A DNA stretch of 64,000 nucleotides from JAGQVA01 sp033764335 (GCA_033764335.1 JANRJC010000051.1:1-64000), one strand, 5' to 3'; shown: positions 17,609 through 27,328, numbered from the stretch's first letter. Notes: generated by a model not told the origin, from the sequence alone. Made by a program: numbers and translations.

Positions 17609-19171
17609 ATGCTACAAAAAAACTTCAACCAAATATGGGATCAGTTGCGAGCAAAAAAGAGTGGACTGACCGATTTTTTGGAGAATATTACGATCCGAAA
17701 TTTTCGGGGTATAGCCGAATTATCCGTCAATTTTGATTTTCCCGTGGCGGTCATTGCAGGAGCAAATGCCACGGGGAAAACAACGGTTTTGCTGGGTTGC
17801 GGTTGTGCGTACAGGATTTCGGGTGATAAGGGTGCAAAACGTTCGTTTTCCCCGACCAAACTTTTCCCCAACCTACACCTTCGTAAAAACCCTGAATATT
17901 CGGATAAACAGGGCAGTCCCGAGTTTGAATTTTATTATATCAGTAAAAAACGCAGAGCTTCCATGCGTTGGGCAAAAGGCGCTTCCTGGTCAAAAAGTTA
18001 TATGGGCCAGCAAGGTGCTTCTCAGCCGGAAAGACTGGTTTATTTACGCACATTGGCGAACCTCACCAGCCCTTCTGAAGTCAGAAGCGTTTTACAAATC
18101 GGGCAAAAAGAAGCCTATGAAGTGCGAACAATTACCTCCGATTTAATTGCCTTTGCGCAAAGAGTTTTGCCTCACCGGTATGATGAATTGATAGAGGTAA
18201 AGGCAAAAACTAAAAATCTTCTTTATGCTCGTAGAAATAGTAAAGGAGAGAACCAATATTCGGAGTTTCACATGTCTGCTGGCGAAAGAGCTTTGTTGCA
18301 TATTTCTAAAGAAATTTCGCAACTAAAGAATGCGCTCATTTTAATTGATGAAGTAGAGGCGGGCCTGCATCCTTATACACAACAACAATTTATGCTAGAG
18401 CTTCAAAGGCTGGCACTTCGCAACGATCTGCAAATTGTTGTGACTACTCATAGTCCGGTTATTTTGGAATGTGTGCCCGTCGAAGGGCGTATTTTTCTGG
18501 AGCGCACCGATGATAATGTAGTCGTAAAACCTGCTTATCGAGACATTATTCAAAAAGCTTTTTATGGTCAGTCTCTTGAAAAATTGTCTTTGTTGTGTGA
18601 GGATGACGTTGCGGAAAGTTTTTTAATGGGTGTATTGGATGTATTAAACCCCCGATTAGGTTTATTACACAATGATGTGGTGGTTGGGCGTGATACCGGG
18701 AAAGAACAGTTTTCCCAACATATTGAAGCTATTGGTAAATTTCAGCAGTTAGATAGTTTTGTATTTGTCCTTGATGGTGATGCTAAATCGCTAGAAACCA
18801 GCCTAAAAACTACTGCTCAACGTTTTGGCACAAATATACAGCCATTATTTCTTCCCGGGGTAGTTCCTGAGGCTTGGGCGTGGGATATCCTGCGTGAATA
18901 TCACAACGATTATGCTTCATTGATTGGTTTACAACCCTCCGATTTACTCCGTCAACTAGATAAAACTAACCAAGCTTTTGACAATGCCGCAGATAAAGCC
19001 ACCTCGGTGGTTAAAAACAAATTTTTCGCATTTTGCGAAACCATTCGCACCGGGCATTTGGAGCTTATGCGCAAAATCGCTAAACGCGAGTCGGAGCGGC
19101 AGCAAGGCGATATAAAAATATTTGTGGATGACCTCGAAATCCAGGTTCGCACTTGGCAGGCAAGAAAATAA
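17609..19171 (+). CDS. OLD-family ATPase with C-terminal TOPRIM nuclease
   Basis: A 520-residue protein starting at ATG 17609 (MLQKNFNQIWDQL). It combines an ABC-type ATPase with a TOPRIM nuclease. Walker A is GANATGKTT (51-59), the signature MSAGER (222-227), Walker B LILIDEVEAGLHP (Asp247, Glu248) and the H-loop TTHSP (His281). The TOPRIM glutamate is in LLCEDD (Glu331) and the DxD motif in FVLDGD (Asp389, Asp391). OLD-family proteins act in phage defence, alone (class 1) or with a UvrD-like helicase (Gabija, class 2). No helicase or other partner is adjacent, so class 1 or an uncharacterised subgroup is implied. The gene is visibly richer in A/T and TTA/TTG codons than its neighbours, suggesting transfer. 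Confidence 0.85.
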   Translation: MLQKNFNQIWDQLRAKKSGLTDFLENITIRNFRGIAELSVNFDFPVAVIAGANATGKTTVLLGCGCAYRISGDKGAKRSFSPTKLFPNLHLRKNPEYSDKQGSPEFEFYYISKKRRASMRWAKGASWSKSYMGQQGASQPERLVYLRTLANLTSPSEVRSVLQIGQKEAYEVRTITSDLIAFAQRVLPHRYDELIEVKAKTKNLLYARRNSKGENQYSEFHMSAGERALLHISKEISQLKNALILIDEVEAGLHPYTQQQFMLELQRLALRNDLQIVVTTHSPVILECVPVEGRIFLERTDDNVVVKPAYRDIIQKAFYGQSLEKLSLLCEDDVAESFLMGVLDVLNPRLGLLHNDVVVGRDTGKEQFSQHIEAIGKFQQLDSFVFVLDGDAKSLETSLKTTAQRFGTNIQPLFLPGVVPEAWAWDILREYHNDYASLIGLQPSDLLRQLDKTNQAFDNAADKATSVVKNKFFAFCETIRTGHLELMRKIAKRESERQQGDIKIFVDDLEIQVRTWQARK

Positions 19172-19203
19172 CCCCATAATTCAATTCAGCCGGAGGCAAT
19201 CAT

Positions 19204-21375
19204 TTGACTAAAAGATTTATTTTTCAGGTGGATTTGTTTTTTCTGGCAAATTCCCTAATTTCATCCGAGATTGGAATAATTGATAAAGAAGGGTCCACAA
19301 GGTTTTCCATTTTCCGGAACGATAACCCTTATACTGTTTTGTTATCACCTGGTCCCATACTTCTGCCTGCTCTCTTTTTAAGTGTTTTAATACTCCTGCC
19401 TTGTCTGTCAGTTTCGCAGACATCGGCTCCCCTTGACTCGATTTTTCAACTTCAAAACCGGCTGCCATCGGCAGATTTTATTCATACACTCAACGAACAG
19501 GCCGATGTCTATCTGAACAGCGACCCGGTTGCTGCACAAAAACTCGCAAGGGAAGCCTTCACGCTTGCCAAAAAAGAAAAACTTGCGGCAGAACAAATGG
19601 AGGCTCTAAGAATCATTGGAACCTTGTTTTTTTACGAGGGGGTACGCGACTCTGCCCGGAATTATTTTTTTGCCGCACTTGAATTTTCAGATCAAAACTC
19701 CGATCCGGTTAACCTTGCTCTGATCCGGACAGCAATCGCGGCCTGTTATCAGCTTGATTTGAACTATGAGGCGGCTTTGCAGGAGTACGAAAAAATCCTC
19801 GAACTGGGGGTTTCGGAGGCGCGAGAACCCCTTATGCTTCGCAATATCTACCACAACCTCGCGTATGTGCATAAAGAGCGGGGAAGTTATCAGCAGGCCA
19901 TTTCCTGGTTTGAAAAATCGCTGAATATTTCGATTCAGGCAAAAGATTCTTTTCCCATGATCTCCTCCGGAAATCTATTGGGGGATACTTACCGGGAAAT
20001 GAAAAAGTACAAAGAAGCTATGCTGCATCTCCGGCAGGCACTCTATCTGGCCAATACCCTAAAAACAGACCATGATCGGGTTTATATTTTGAATAATATA
20101 GGTTCTGTTTTTCTCGATCAGGCGATCTATGACAGTGCTGCATCTTACTTTGAAGAGGGATTAATCCTTGCTCAAAAAACCGAAAATCTGCTGGGAAGCG
20201 CTGGTATTAACTATAACCTCGGCCGTATTGCACAGGGAAAAGGTAAGTATGAAGAGGCTCTGGTCTTTTTTCGTTTGTCGCTGGAAATTGCGAAAAAAAA
20301 TCAGTTGTCTGACCGGATATTGTTCAGTCTCAAAGAATTACATCATACACTTGCTTTGATGGATAATTTTTCGGAAGCCTACAAAGTTCAGGAGGAGTAT
20401 GTGCAACTAAAAGACAGCCTGGCAGAAGTAGAAGGGCGGGAAAAACTTGCATGGCTGGAAACAAAATTTAAAATCCGGGAAAAAGACCACGAAAAAGCTG
20501 CACTTGTGCAAGAAAACCGGCTTCAATTGGCGATGCTCTTTAGTTCTTTGATGGCATTGGGGTTAATGATTATTCTGGCGGGTGTATTGGTAAATCGTTA
20601 CAATTCCAAACTCAAAACGAATCAATTACTCGAAAGCCAGAACCACATGATCTTGGAACAGAGTGAGTCCATCGCCCAGAAAAACTTCCGGATGGAGAAA
20701 TCTCTTCACGAGTTGAATGAATTTGCTTACATTGTTTCCCATAACCTGCGGGAACCTCTTCGGCGAATCGGCAGCTATGTTTCTCTTCTGGACATACGCT
20801 ACCGAGGAGCATTACCTGAGGATGCTCGGGAATTTATCACTTATGCGGTACAGGGGGTGCGCGATTTGAAAGAAATGTTGGATGATTTACTGAATTATGT
20901 AGTCATTGAAATAGAGGATTACGAGATCAGTAAGGTAAACATGGCGGATATTTTGCAAAAGGCCATAACAAAACTTTCCCCTGATATATCAAAGGCTGGA
21001 GCAACCGTCATTTCGGCATCACCGCTTCCCTTTTTTACATCGAATACCCATTTGTTGGAAATGCTTTTTTATCACCTCATCGAAAATTCCCTGAAATTCC
21101 GGGGGGAAAATAATCCGCAAATAGACATCTCAGTTAAGCCGAAGGAAAACGGTTATATATTTTCTCTCAAAGATAATGGGGTAGGTATAGATGAGATGAG
21201 TATCCCTAAAGTATTTTCGTTGTTTTATAAAGGTAGCACTACGTCGCAGTATTCCGGTACAGGTATCGGCCTGGCCATCTGCAAAAAAATTGTAAACCTT
21301 CATCACGGTGAAATCTGGGCAGAATCCATGATCGGCAAGGGTACTACCATTCATTTTACTTTGTATCCGCGCTGA
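19204..21375 (+). CDS. TPR-containing membrane sensor histidine kinase
   Basis: The layout is: signal or anchor helix, extracytoplasmic TPR array (residues ~95-400), coiled coil, membrane helix (LAMLFSSLMALGLMIILAGV), then HisKA and HATPase domains. The phospho-acceptor is His513 in IVSHNLREPLRRIG. The N box is HLIENSLKFR and the G boxes are DNGVGID and GTGIGLAICKKIV. The start given is TTG 19204; TTG 19339 would give a cleaner signal peptide (LSPGPILLPALFLSVLILLP) and may be the true start. No response regulator is nearby, so it is an orphan kinase. The signal is unknown; the TPR region is the likely sensor. Confidence 0.85.
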   Translation: MTKRFIFQVDLFFLANSLISSEIGIIDKEGSTRFSIFRNDNPYTVLLSPGPILLPALFLSVLILLPCLSVSQTSAPLDSIFQLQNRLPSADFIHTLNEQADVYLNSDPVAAQKLAREAFTLAKKEKLAAEQMEALRIIGTLFFYEGVRDSARNYFFAALEFSDQNSDPVNLALIRTAIAACYQLDLNYEAALQEYEKILELGVSEAREPLMLRNIYHNLAYVHKERGSYQQAISWFEKSLNISIQAKDSFPMISSGNLLGDTYREMKKYKEAMLHLRQALYLANTLKTDHDRVYILNNIGSVFLDQAIYDSAASYFEEGLILAQKTENLLGSAGINYNLGRIAQGKGKYEEALVFFRLSLEIAKKNQLSDRILFSLKELHHTLALMDNFSEAYKVQEEYVQLKDSLAEVEGREKLAWLETKFKIREKDHEKAALVQENRLQLAMLFSSLMALGLMIILAGVLVNRYNSKLKTNQLLESQNHMILEQSESIAQKNFRMEKSLHELNEFAYIVSHNLREPLRRIGSYVSLLDIRYRGALPEDAREFITYAVQGVRDLKEMLDDLLNYVVIEIEDYEISKVNMADILQKAITKLSPDISKAGATVISASPLPFFTSNTHLLEMLFYHLIENSLKFRGENNPQIDISVKPKENGYIFSLKDNGVGIDEMSIPKVFSLFYKGSTTSQYSGTGIGLAICKKIVNLHHGEIWAESMIGKGTTIHFTLYPR

Positions 21376-21382
21376 GTGTTGG

Positions 21383-24300
21383 TTAATATACTTCGATTTC
21401 AAAAACGGAAGCGCGATTATGCCCGCTTTCGCCCCAGGAAGCGGTAAGGATGTATTTTCCGTCGGGAGAAAAAGCAGCGGATCGCACCGTTCCCGGATGC
21501 CGGATATTGAGTACAATCTCTCGAGTGTCCAGGTTAAAGACGCGTACCCGGTTATCAAAAGAAGTCGTAAGCAGGTATTTTCCATTGGGCGAAAACGTTA
21601 CCCCTGAAACCCAGTCTTCAAACGTATCGAGTTGTAATACAAGTTTTGCCTTGCTTCCGCTCATCTCATAGATCTTGGCTAGTTTGTTTCGGGTACCTAA
21701 GGCAAGAAACCGGCCATCGGGTGAGAATGCGGCGGTCAGGACTTCACCAATTCTTCCGGGTAATGTTCCGGCTGACAAGCCGCTTTTCCAATTCCAGAGC
21801 CTCACGGATTCATCTTCTCCGCCACTTACGAGCATCCTTCCATCAGGAGAAAAACTTAAGGCAAGGATCGCTCCGTTTGTATGTCCGGTAAGGGTGGTTG
21901 TCAGCTTTCCCGTGGTTACTTCGTAAATCCGTATCGCCTGGTCGGCGGCTCCGGCGGCGACAAATCGGCTGTCAGCCGAAAAGGCCACGGACCAGATTCC
22001 GCCCCTTGCGTCTTCGAGCGTTCGCAACAATTCCCAGGCTCCGGGCGCGGACTGATGCCAGATTTTGAGCGAGCGATTTTCCGAACCGGTTGCCAGGAAC
22101 CGGCTATCGGGAGAAACCGCTGCCGTATGGAGGGTGCCTCCATGAGAAAGTACCGAAATGACCTTATTGCCTTGTGTGTTCCAGACGCGGGCAGAACCAT
22201 CTGCCGATGCCGTGACGAGATAACTTCCGTTGGGGGCGTATAACGAAACATTAATCGGTCCTTCATGGCCGGTAAGTCTTGCGGTCAGTTTTGCCTCCCA
22301 TTTTTCCGTGGGGCATTTTCCTTCTGCTAAAGAAGAGGGGACACAATTTCCTTCCCGGTCAATGGTGAACTTCTTTTCATATCTTTTGACCCAGGCGCGA
22401 TTTTCTTTTGTGAAATTTTCGGCGTATTGAAACCGCATACCATTGAGCATGACGTTTCCGCGTTTGTCTATGTATTGATATTTCCCGTTTTGGAAAACCA
22501 CAGCCCAGGGTTCCTGGCTGGAAGGTAATCCTTCCTCATTTTCAAAGACGATCGGACTTTCATAATCAAAGGGTACGACCGTTTTTCCCTGAAGGTCAAC
22601 GACCCCCCACTTTCCCACTGATTTGACGGTTGCCCTGCCGTTGATAAAATCCCGCGCATTGTCGTAGCGAAAAGGAATCACGGTTTCGAGGTTTTTGTTG
22701 ATAAATCCCCATTGGTGATTAAAACGGACGGCAGCCCTGCCTTCTGAAAAAGGGCGGGCGTCCTGATATTTTATCCCCTTCAGATTTGCTGCTGTATCAA
22801 TAAACCCGTATTTACCCTGATATTCCACCAATGCCAGCCCTTCAATAAAGTCGGTGATGTATTTGAGTTGTGGAGGAAATTCCGGACGGCTATTCGCGGA
22901 ATCCACAATCAGGGTCATTTCCGGCAAAGAATCCCTTGTTTTTCCTTCAATGGCAGAAATCAATAGTTGTATTCGGTCTTTGATCAGGGCATTTTCCGAA
23001 TATTGATTGACGGAATCCAGTACAGAAACAAAGTCTTTTTTATCTTCAAAATAGTCAGGGGAAAGCGAAAGCAAATCGTCCACGCGGTTAAAAGAAAGGT
23101 TCAGGCTATTTTGTTGATTGGCTCCGGATGAGCTTAGCCCTTTCTGAAGCAGTAAAATCGCTTCGGCATAAAGCGCATCGGTATGAGTACTGTCGGCTTT
23201 TACGGCATCGCGAAACTGTTCTTCGGCGGCCTCCGTACGCTGGGTGCGGTAATAAATAATTCCCTGATTGTATTCGGCTTCACTGCGTACCTGTGCGAGT
23301 AGTTTTTGGGATTGGGGAGGCACGAGGTTATCCTGTTGAAGATCAGCCGCTTTTTCACTGAGTCGGCCAAATTCTTCTCGCGCCTCTTCGGTATTTCCTT
23401 CTTCCCAGGTAAGGTAAGTAAGATTGAAGTCGGGAGTCAGGTAGTCTCTGCGGTTGGCTTCTTTTTTCAGAATGAGGGACATCTGGTAATTTTCGCGAGC
23501 AGCGGCAAAGTTCAGGCTGTCGAAATACGCATTGCCCACATAGGTATGAAACCGCATCCGGGAGGAACTGTTTTCCAGAAAATATCGTTCCCCGGAAAAG
23601 GTATGTACCCGATCGAGCCGGGAAGGGTCAAGGGAAAGTATAATCAGCATCACCGTTGCAAGGGCGGTTGTGGCTCTTACCCAGGTGCGCAACCCCAATG
23701 CCGGGATGCCCTGGCGGAAAAGCCAATCGCTGATTTTGCCGGGGAGCGAAAATTTTAAGGTGGCTTCCGGCAGGGATTTCAGGGAGCGAATAACCGTTTT
23801 GTCCCGGATTTCGTGATTCAAGCTGTAGGTTTGTGCCTGTTGAATCATGCGAAGATTGCTTACAAGGGAAGGTTTTAACTCCGCCTCCTGAATCGCAATG
23901 TTCAACTGATGTTCGGCTTCTGCATAAGAGCCTGTAGGCGGCGGGTTTTCCCGCAGAATACGCACCAGAGTCTGCCGGACAATCACTTGTTCCCTCGGCT
24001 GAAGCCTTGCGATAAGTTTTTCGCGGAGGTCATCCGATATTTCTCCTTCTCGAAACCAGATCAGGCTGACGAGTTTGTAGAGCGTTTGAGGATTGACGAT
24101 GGCGACTTTATAGGCATCCGAAATCGCTTCTCCGATTGCAAGAGTAAGATCCCATGAAAGGTTGGGATACACGGCACAGGCACATAACCAGGTAAAGCTG
24201 TATTTTCCTCCGTGGGCTTCGTAGGACTCGTCCCGCCCGGAGTAATAGGTGTCAAAATATATTTCCAGTTCATGCAGCAGTTCGGGTGATTCCGGGTCGG

Positions 24301-25750
24301 GAGGTATAGGGTAATGGTTTTGCTCAATCCAATAACGCAGGGGCGGGGGCTGGTTTTGATTGAAAATATCCACAATTACGCCTAAAGCTTCGGTTGTAGC
24401 AGGTAAAAAAATAAAATTGCGGGACAGTTCGACTTCCCGATGTCCCCAACTCAGCGGGCATTTGGGGGAAACCAAGGCTACCTGCTTCCACTTTTTCAAC
24501 AAAACCGTCCAGTCTGCCAGCCGATCCGTGACGGGATCAAAAAAAGGTTCAGAATATCCGATGACAATCACTCGGTTGTCTGGAAACCTGCGATACAATT
24601 CCTCCAGAAAAATCTCGTCCACATAACGCTCTTTCCAGCAAAGGCGAGGATCCTGTTCATAAAAATATCGTTCGATATAGATGTCCTGTTGCGCCAACTC
24701 GAGCATCAATTGATCAAACAACATGGCCTGGTGATCCCGCGCACTGTGTTTTTCGATCAAAACGAGGTATTCAGGGGGGCGTGAGCGGGGGTCAAATTCG
24801 GGGGAGGGAAACCCGCCTTTTTCCACTGTACGGGAAATACTTTTATCCACGTTGAGGTCTTTTGTTTCGCCGGGTTCGCGTTCTCGAAGGCGGCGACTGG
24901 CCTCAAAAAATTTTTGTTCGGTATATAAATGAAATCCCTGCCGGGAAGTATGAATGGTCCATACATAGGGAGGCATTTTGCCCCTTTCTTTGAGCAGGAA
25001 AAGTTTTTTCCGGTTATACCAGTAGGATTCATAAAAGAAAAAAGCGGTGATAATGGCCACAACCAGCAGCATTTTCAGCAGGGGGCCATACTGCTGATAG
25101 AGTCCTGCTCGCAGGTCGGAAATATCTTCCCGGATAAGGCCGCTTTTTTCGAGGGGCAATTGGGCAATTAATTTTTTTAAAAGGCTATCCTGTTCCGGCA
25201 GAACATTGGCGTAGGTTGTTGTATCGGGGTTTTCGGGCATATTTACCTCCATCCCGCCCAGCGTATCGGCCTTATAAAAAGGGTTGTTTATCCCCAGCAG
25301 GCAGTAGGAAGTAGCCTGAATATTTCCGGTTTTAATATAGCAGTCAATTCCCTGTACCCCTAAATATCCCAACCCCAGAATCAGAATCGCCTGAACCATC
25401 AGATAATAACGCCTTCGGGAAAGGAACCGCAACATGCCGGAAGGAGGGGACAGTACTGCTGCAGGTGTGAGGGGTTGATCGGGATAAGTTGATACCTGTT
25501 TTCCCGCCTGATAGCTTTCTAAAAAATCATCGAAGAGGCGGTAAAAAGTGTCTTGCTGTTCGGTAGAATTAACGAAAATCGGCGCCAGCAGGGTTTTAAG
25601 CCTTTCTGCGGGCAAGCCGGAACTCAGTTCTTCGAGCAGGCGTTGCATCTTAAGATGGGTGTCCACGCCCACCGGATAGCCGTTGTTTCGCAGGAACCCG
25701 ATAAAGTCCTCGAAGAGAATGAGATTGGTATGTTGGTTTTCCTGCGACAA
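21383..25750 (-). CDS. Giant membrane protein with TPR, WG and seven WD40 repeats (CHAT partner)
   Basis: The 1455-residue protein has these parts in order. Residues 1-85 are a helical domain (LILFEDFIGFLRNNGYPVGV) like those preceding CoxE-type vWA proteins. Membrane helices lie at ~114-134 and 223-242. An alpha/beta domain at 326-470 (YLVLIEKHSARDHQ, RVIVIGYSEPFFDP, CPLSWGHREVEL) looks like a degenerate vWA. A helical stretch and a third membrane helix (~693-708) follow, then TPR-like repeats (~735-870). WG repeats span 975-1125 (GKYGFIDTAANLKGIKYQ). Seven WD40 repeats (1154-1455) make a complete propeller. It follows the CHAT gene by 81 nt and is probably co-transcribed. I infer a sensor or scaffold for the CHAT protease. 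Confidence 0.85.
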   Translation of the reverse strand: MSQENQHTNLILFEDFIGFLRNNGYPVGVDTHLKMQRLLEELSSGLPAERLKTLLAPIFVNSTEQQDTFYRLFDDFLESYQAGKQVSTYPDQPLTPAAVLSPPSGMLRFLSRRRYYLMVQAILILGLGYLGVQGIDCYIKTGNIQATSYCLLGINNPFYKADTLGGMEVNMPENPDTTTYANVLPEQDSLLKKLIAQLPLEKSGLIREDISDLRAGLYQQYGPLLKMLLVVAIITAFFFYESYWYNRKKLFLLKERGKMPPYVWTIHTSRQGFHLYTEQKFFEASRRLREREPGETKDLNVDKSISRTVEKGGFPSPEFDPRSRPPEYLVLIEKHSARDHQAMLFDQLMLELAQQDIYIERYFYEQDPRLCWKERYVDEIFLEELYRRFPDNRVIVIGYSEPFFDPVTDRLADWTVLLKKWKQVALVSPKCPLSWGHREVELSRNFIFLPATTEALGVIVDIFNQNQPPPLRYWIEQNHYPIPPDPESPELLHELEIYFDTYYSGRDESYEAHGGKYSFTWLCACAVYPNLSWDLTLAIGEAISDAYKVAIVNPQTLYKLVSLIWFREGEISDDLREKLIARLQPREQVIVRQTLVRILRENPPPTGSYAEAEHQLNIAIQEAELKPSLVSNLRMIQQAQTYSLNHEIRDKTVIRSLKSLPEATLKFSLPGKISDWLFRQGIPALGLRTWVRATTALATVMLIILSLDPSRLDRVHTFSGERYFLENSSSRMRFHTYVGNAYFDSLNFAAARENYQMSLILKKEANRRDYLTPDFNLTYLTWEEGNTEEAREEFGRLSEKAADLQQDNLVPPQSQKLLAQVRSEAEYNQGIIYYRTQRTEAAEEQFRDAVKADSTHTDALYAEAILLLQKGLSSSGANQQNSLNLSFNRVDDLLSLSPDYFEDKKDFVSVLDSVNQYSENALIKDRIQLLISAIEGKTRDSLPEMTLIVDSANSRPEFPPQLKYITDFIEGLALVEYQGKYGFIDTAANLKGIKYQDARPFSEGRAAVRFNHQWGFINKNLETVIPFRYDNARDFINGRATVKSVGKWGVVDLQGKTVVPFDYESPIVFENEEGLPSSQEPWAVVFQNGKYQYIDKRGNVMLNGMRFQYAENFTKENRAWVKRYEKKFTIDREGNCVPSSLAEGKCPTEKWEAKLTARLTGHEGPINVSLYAPNGSYLVTASADGSARVWNTQGNKVISVLSHGGTLHTAAVSPDSRFLATGSENRSLKIWHQSAPGAWELLRTLEDARGGIWSVAFSADSRFVAAGAADQAIRIYEVTTGKLTTTLTGHTNGAILALSFSPDGRMLVSGGEDESVRLWNWKSGLSAGTLPGRIGEVLTAAFSPDGRFLALGTRNKLAKIYEMSGSKAKLVLQLDTFEDWVSGVTFSPNGKYLLTTSFDNRVRVFNLDTREIVLNIRHPGTVRSAAFSPDGKYILTASWGESGHNRASVFEIEVY

Positions 25751-25831
25751 AGGCGGTTTTGTCTATATTAGTTGAACGATACAAATTAAAAAATAATCTA
25801 TTCCTTTTTGTTTCAAAAATCCATTTTCGGT

Positions 25832-27328
25832 TTACTCGTATAATTCCCTCAGCCCTTGCTCACGCTGGATTCTTTCTGTCTCCCGGATCAATTGATATTC
25901 TACGATTTCCATAGATAGTGGGCGTTCTTTTTTTTCTCCGAAAATAATGTCCGGGAGTGCGCTCAAATCTTCCGGGAAATACTCTTCCACCCATTCGACT
26001 ACATCCGTATAGGGAATAGGGCTAAGTTCGCGCAAGACGGAAACCTGCTCCGGGAAAGTTTGCCCGAGTTGGAACAATTGTTTCCTAACTTCTTGCCGAC
26101 GGCTGGGGATACCAAACATCCGGCTCCAGAAAGTGCGGCGTTCTTCCGGGTAAATGATATTAATAAAAATCACAAATCGTGTAAATTCTTTCTCCAAACT
26201 TACCCGCCAAAATTCACCCGTGTACCATTTTAGCAATTGGAAGGTAGCGTGGTCCCATTTTTCGGCAAACACAGTATGCTGAAATACCACAATGCCTCCC
26301 TTTCTCGATGTCGGTCCGATCATGTCTTGGGCGGTCCAGTCTGCACCGGTAATACCGGGAAATTCGCAGGATATCGCAAGGCTTCTTTTTAAATTGCGCC
26401 TTCGCATATCGGCATCGCCGGTATAAGGCCAGTCTTTGACCTCATAAAAATACACCAGTCCGGTTTCTTTTCCATACAATCTTTCTGCATGATGGCGGAT
26501 ATCGGCTTCCCGGAAGCGTTTTACGAGGCTTCGGTGGCGTTCAGAGCGAGTACCGTGAACAAAATAAATAGGAGGCTGGTGGGTGTTTTTCGCAGTAATT
26601 TTTTCGAAACTATCGCGAAAACTTTCCACCTGCCGATCCCGGTTGCAGAGGAAAGGAATAATCGAACCTCTCCCGGTAGAGATGGCCACGCTGAGCAGCC
26701 AATCGGTACCTGCACCGTATAATTTCCAGGGAAGTGCGGTGGCATTTTCGCCCGGTATATAAAAAGAGCGGAATTCATCGCCCCTTGAAAATTGAGTATA
26801 AGCACGGGTTTCCGCATCTTCAAATGCCTGTCGGATGGTGCGTCGGTCGGCCAGTCGTTTGTAAAACCTTTCGGCGAAAGCCAAAGCAGCCCGATCCCGG
26901 ATGGCAGTATGGGTGGCAATTACGGCGGATACCCCCTCCTTTACCAGCGATTCTGCATGGCTTTGAGTGGCGCAGCCATTGAGGAAGACCAGCCGGAGTC
27001 CCGACTGTTTTCCCAGAAAACGCGTAAACCCTTCCATTCCTGCCGTTTCCTTTTCGCCTGTTTCCGACTCAAACAACAACTGCAAACCATCGGCATGACC
27101 TGCAAAATGGAATACCTCTATTTTTCCGGGATTACGGTCAAAAACCTCTTCAATTTCCTGAACCGTTGCATTTCCCCTTACAATCACCCGATAAGGCGGG
27201 GAAACTTTTTGTTCCAGCATACGGCGTATAATCCTTACCTCCGAAACGAGGTTTCGTAGGTAACGACTGGGGTCTGTGCGGTCGTTGGCATACGCGAGAA
27301 ATATTATCGGGGTATAAGGTTCTGCCAT
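25832..27328 (-). CDS. CHAT-domain protease with STAND-like C-terminal domain
   Basis: The 498-residue protein starts with a caspase-fold CHAT domain (residues ~8-200). The catalytic dyad is His78 in FHFAGHADG and Cys119 in VFLNGCATQ, both in the canonical context. Residues ~222-440 begin with IIPFLCNRDRQVESFRDSF and PPIYFVHGTRSERHRSLVKR, which resembles the inactive STAND-type NTPase domain (no proper Walker A) found next to proteases in bacterial conflict systems. There is no signal peptide, so it acts in the cytoplasm. The gene leads a two-gene cassette with the WD40/WG/TPR membrane protein. A 16-bp near-palindrome lies directly before the ATG. Confidence 0.87.
   Translation of the reverse strand: MAEPYTPIIFLAYANDRTDPSRYLRNLVSEVRIIRRMLEQKVSPPYRVIVRGNATVQEIEEVFDRNPGKIEVFHFAGHADGLQLLFESETGEKETAGMEGFTRFLGKQSGLRLVFLNGCATQSHAESLVKEGVSAVIATHTAIRDRAALAFAERFYKRLADRRTIRQAFEDAETRAYTQFSRGDEFRSFYIPGENATALPWKLYGAGTDWLLSVAISTGRGSIIPFLCNRDRQVESFRDSFEKITAKNTHQPPIYFVHGTRSERHRSLVKRFREADIRHHAERLYGKETGLVYFYEVKDWPYTGDADMRRRNLKRSLAISCEFPGITGADWTAQDMIGPTSRKGGIVVFQHTVFAEKWDHATFQLLKWYTGEFWRVSLEKEFTRFVIFINIIYPEERRTFWSRMFGIPSRRQEVRKQLFQLGQTFPEQVSVLRELSPIPYTDVVEWVEEYFPEDLSALPDIIFGEKKERPLSMEIVEYQLIRETERIQREQGLRELYE

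Noticed and set aside
19217..19468. 84-residue antisense frame over the histidine kinase start
   Set aside because: Helical-looking but without any partner or promoter; kept only as a remark on the kinase start.
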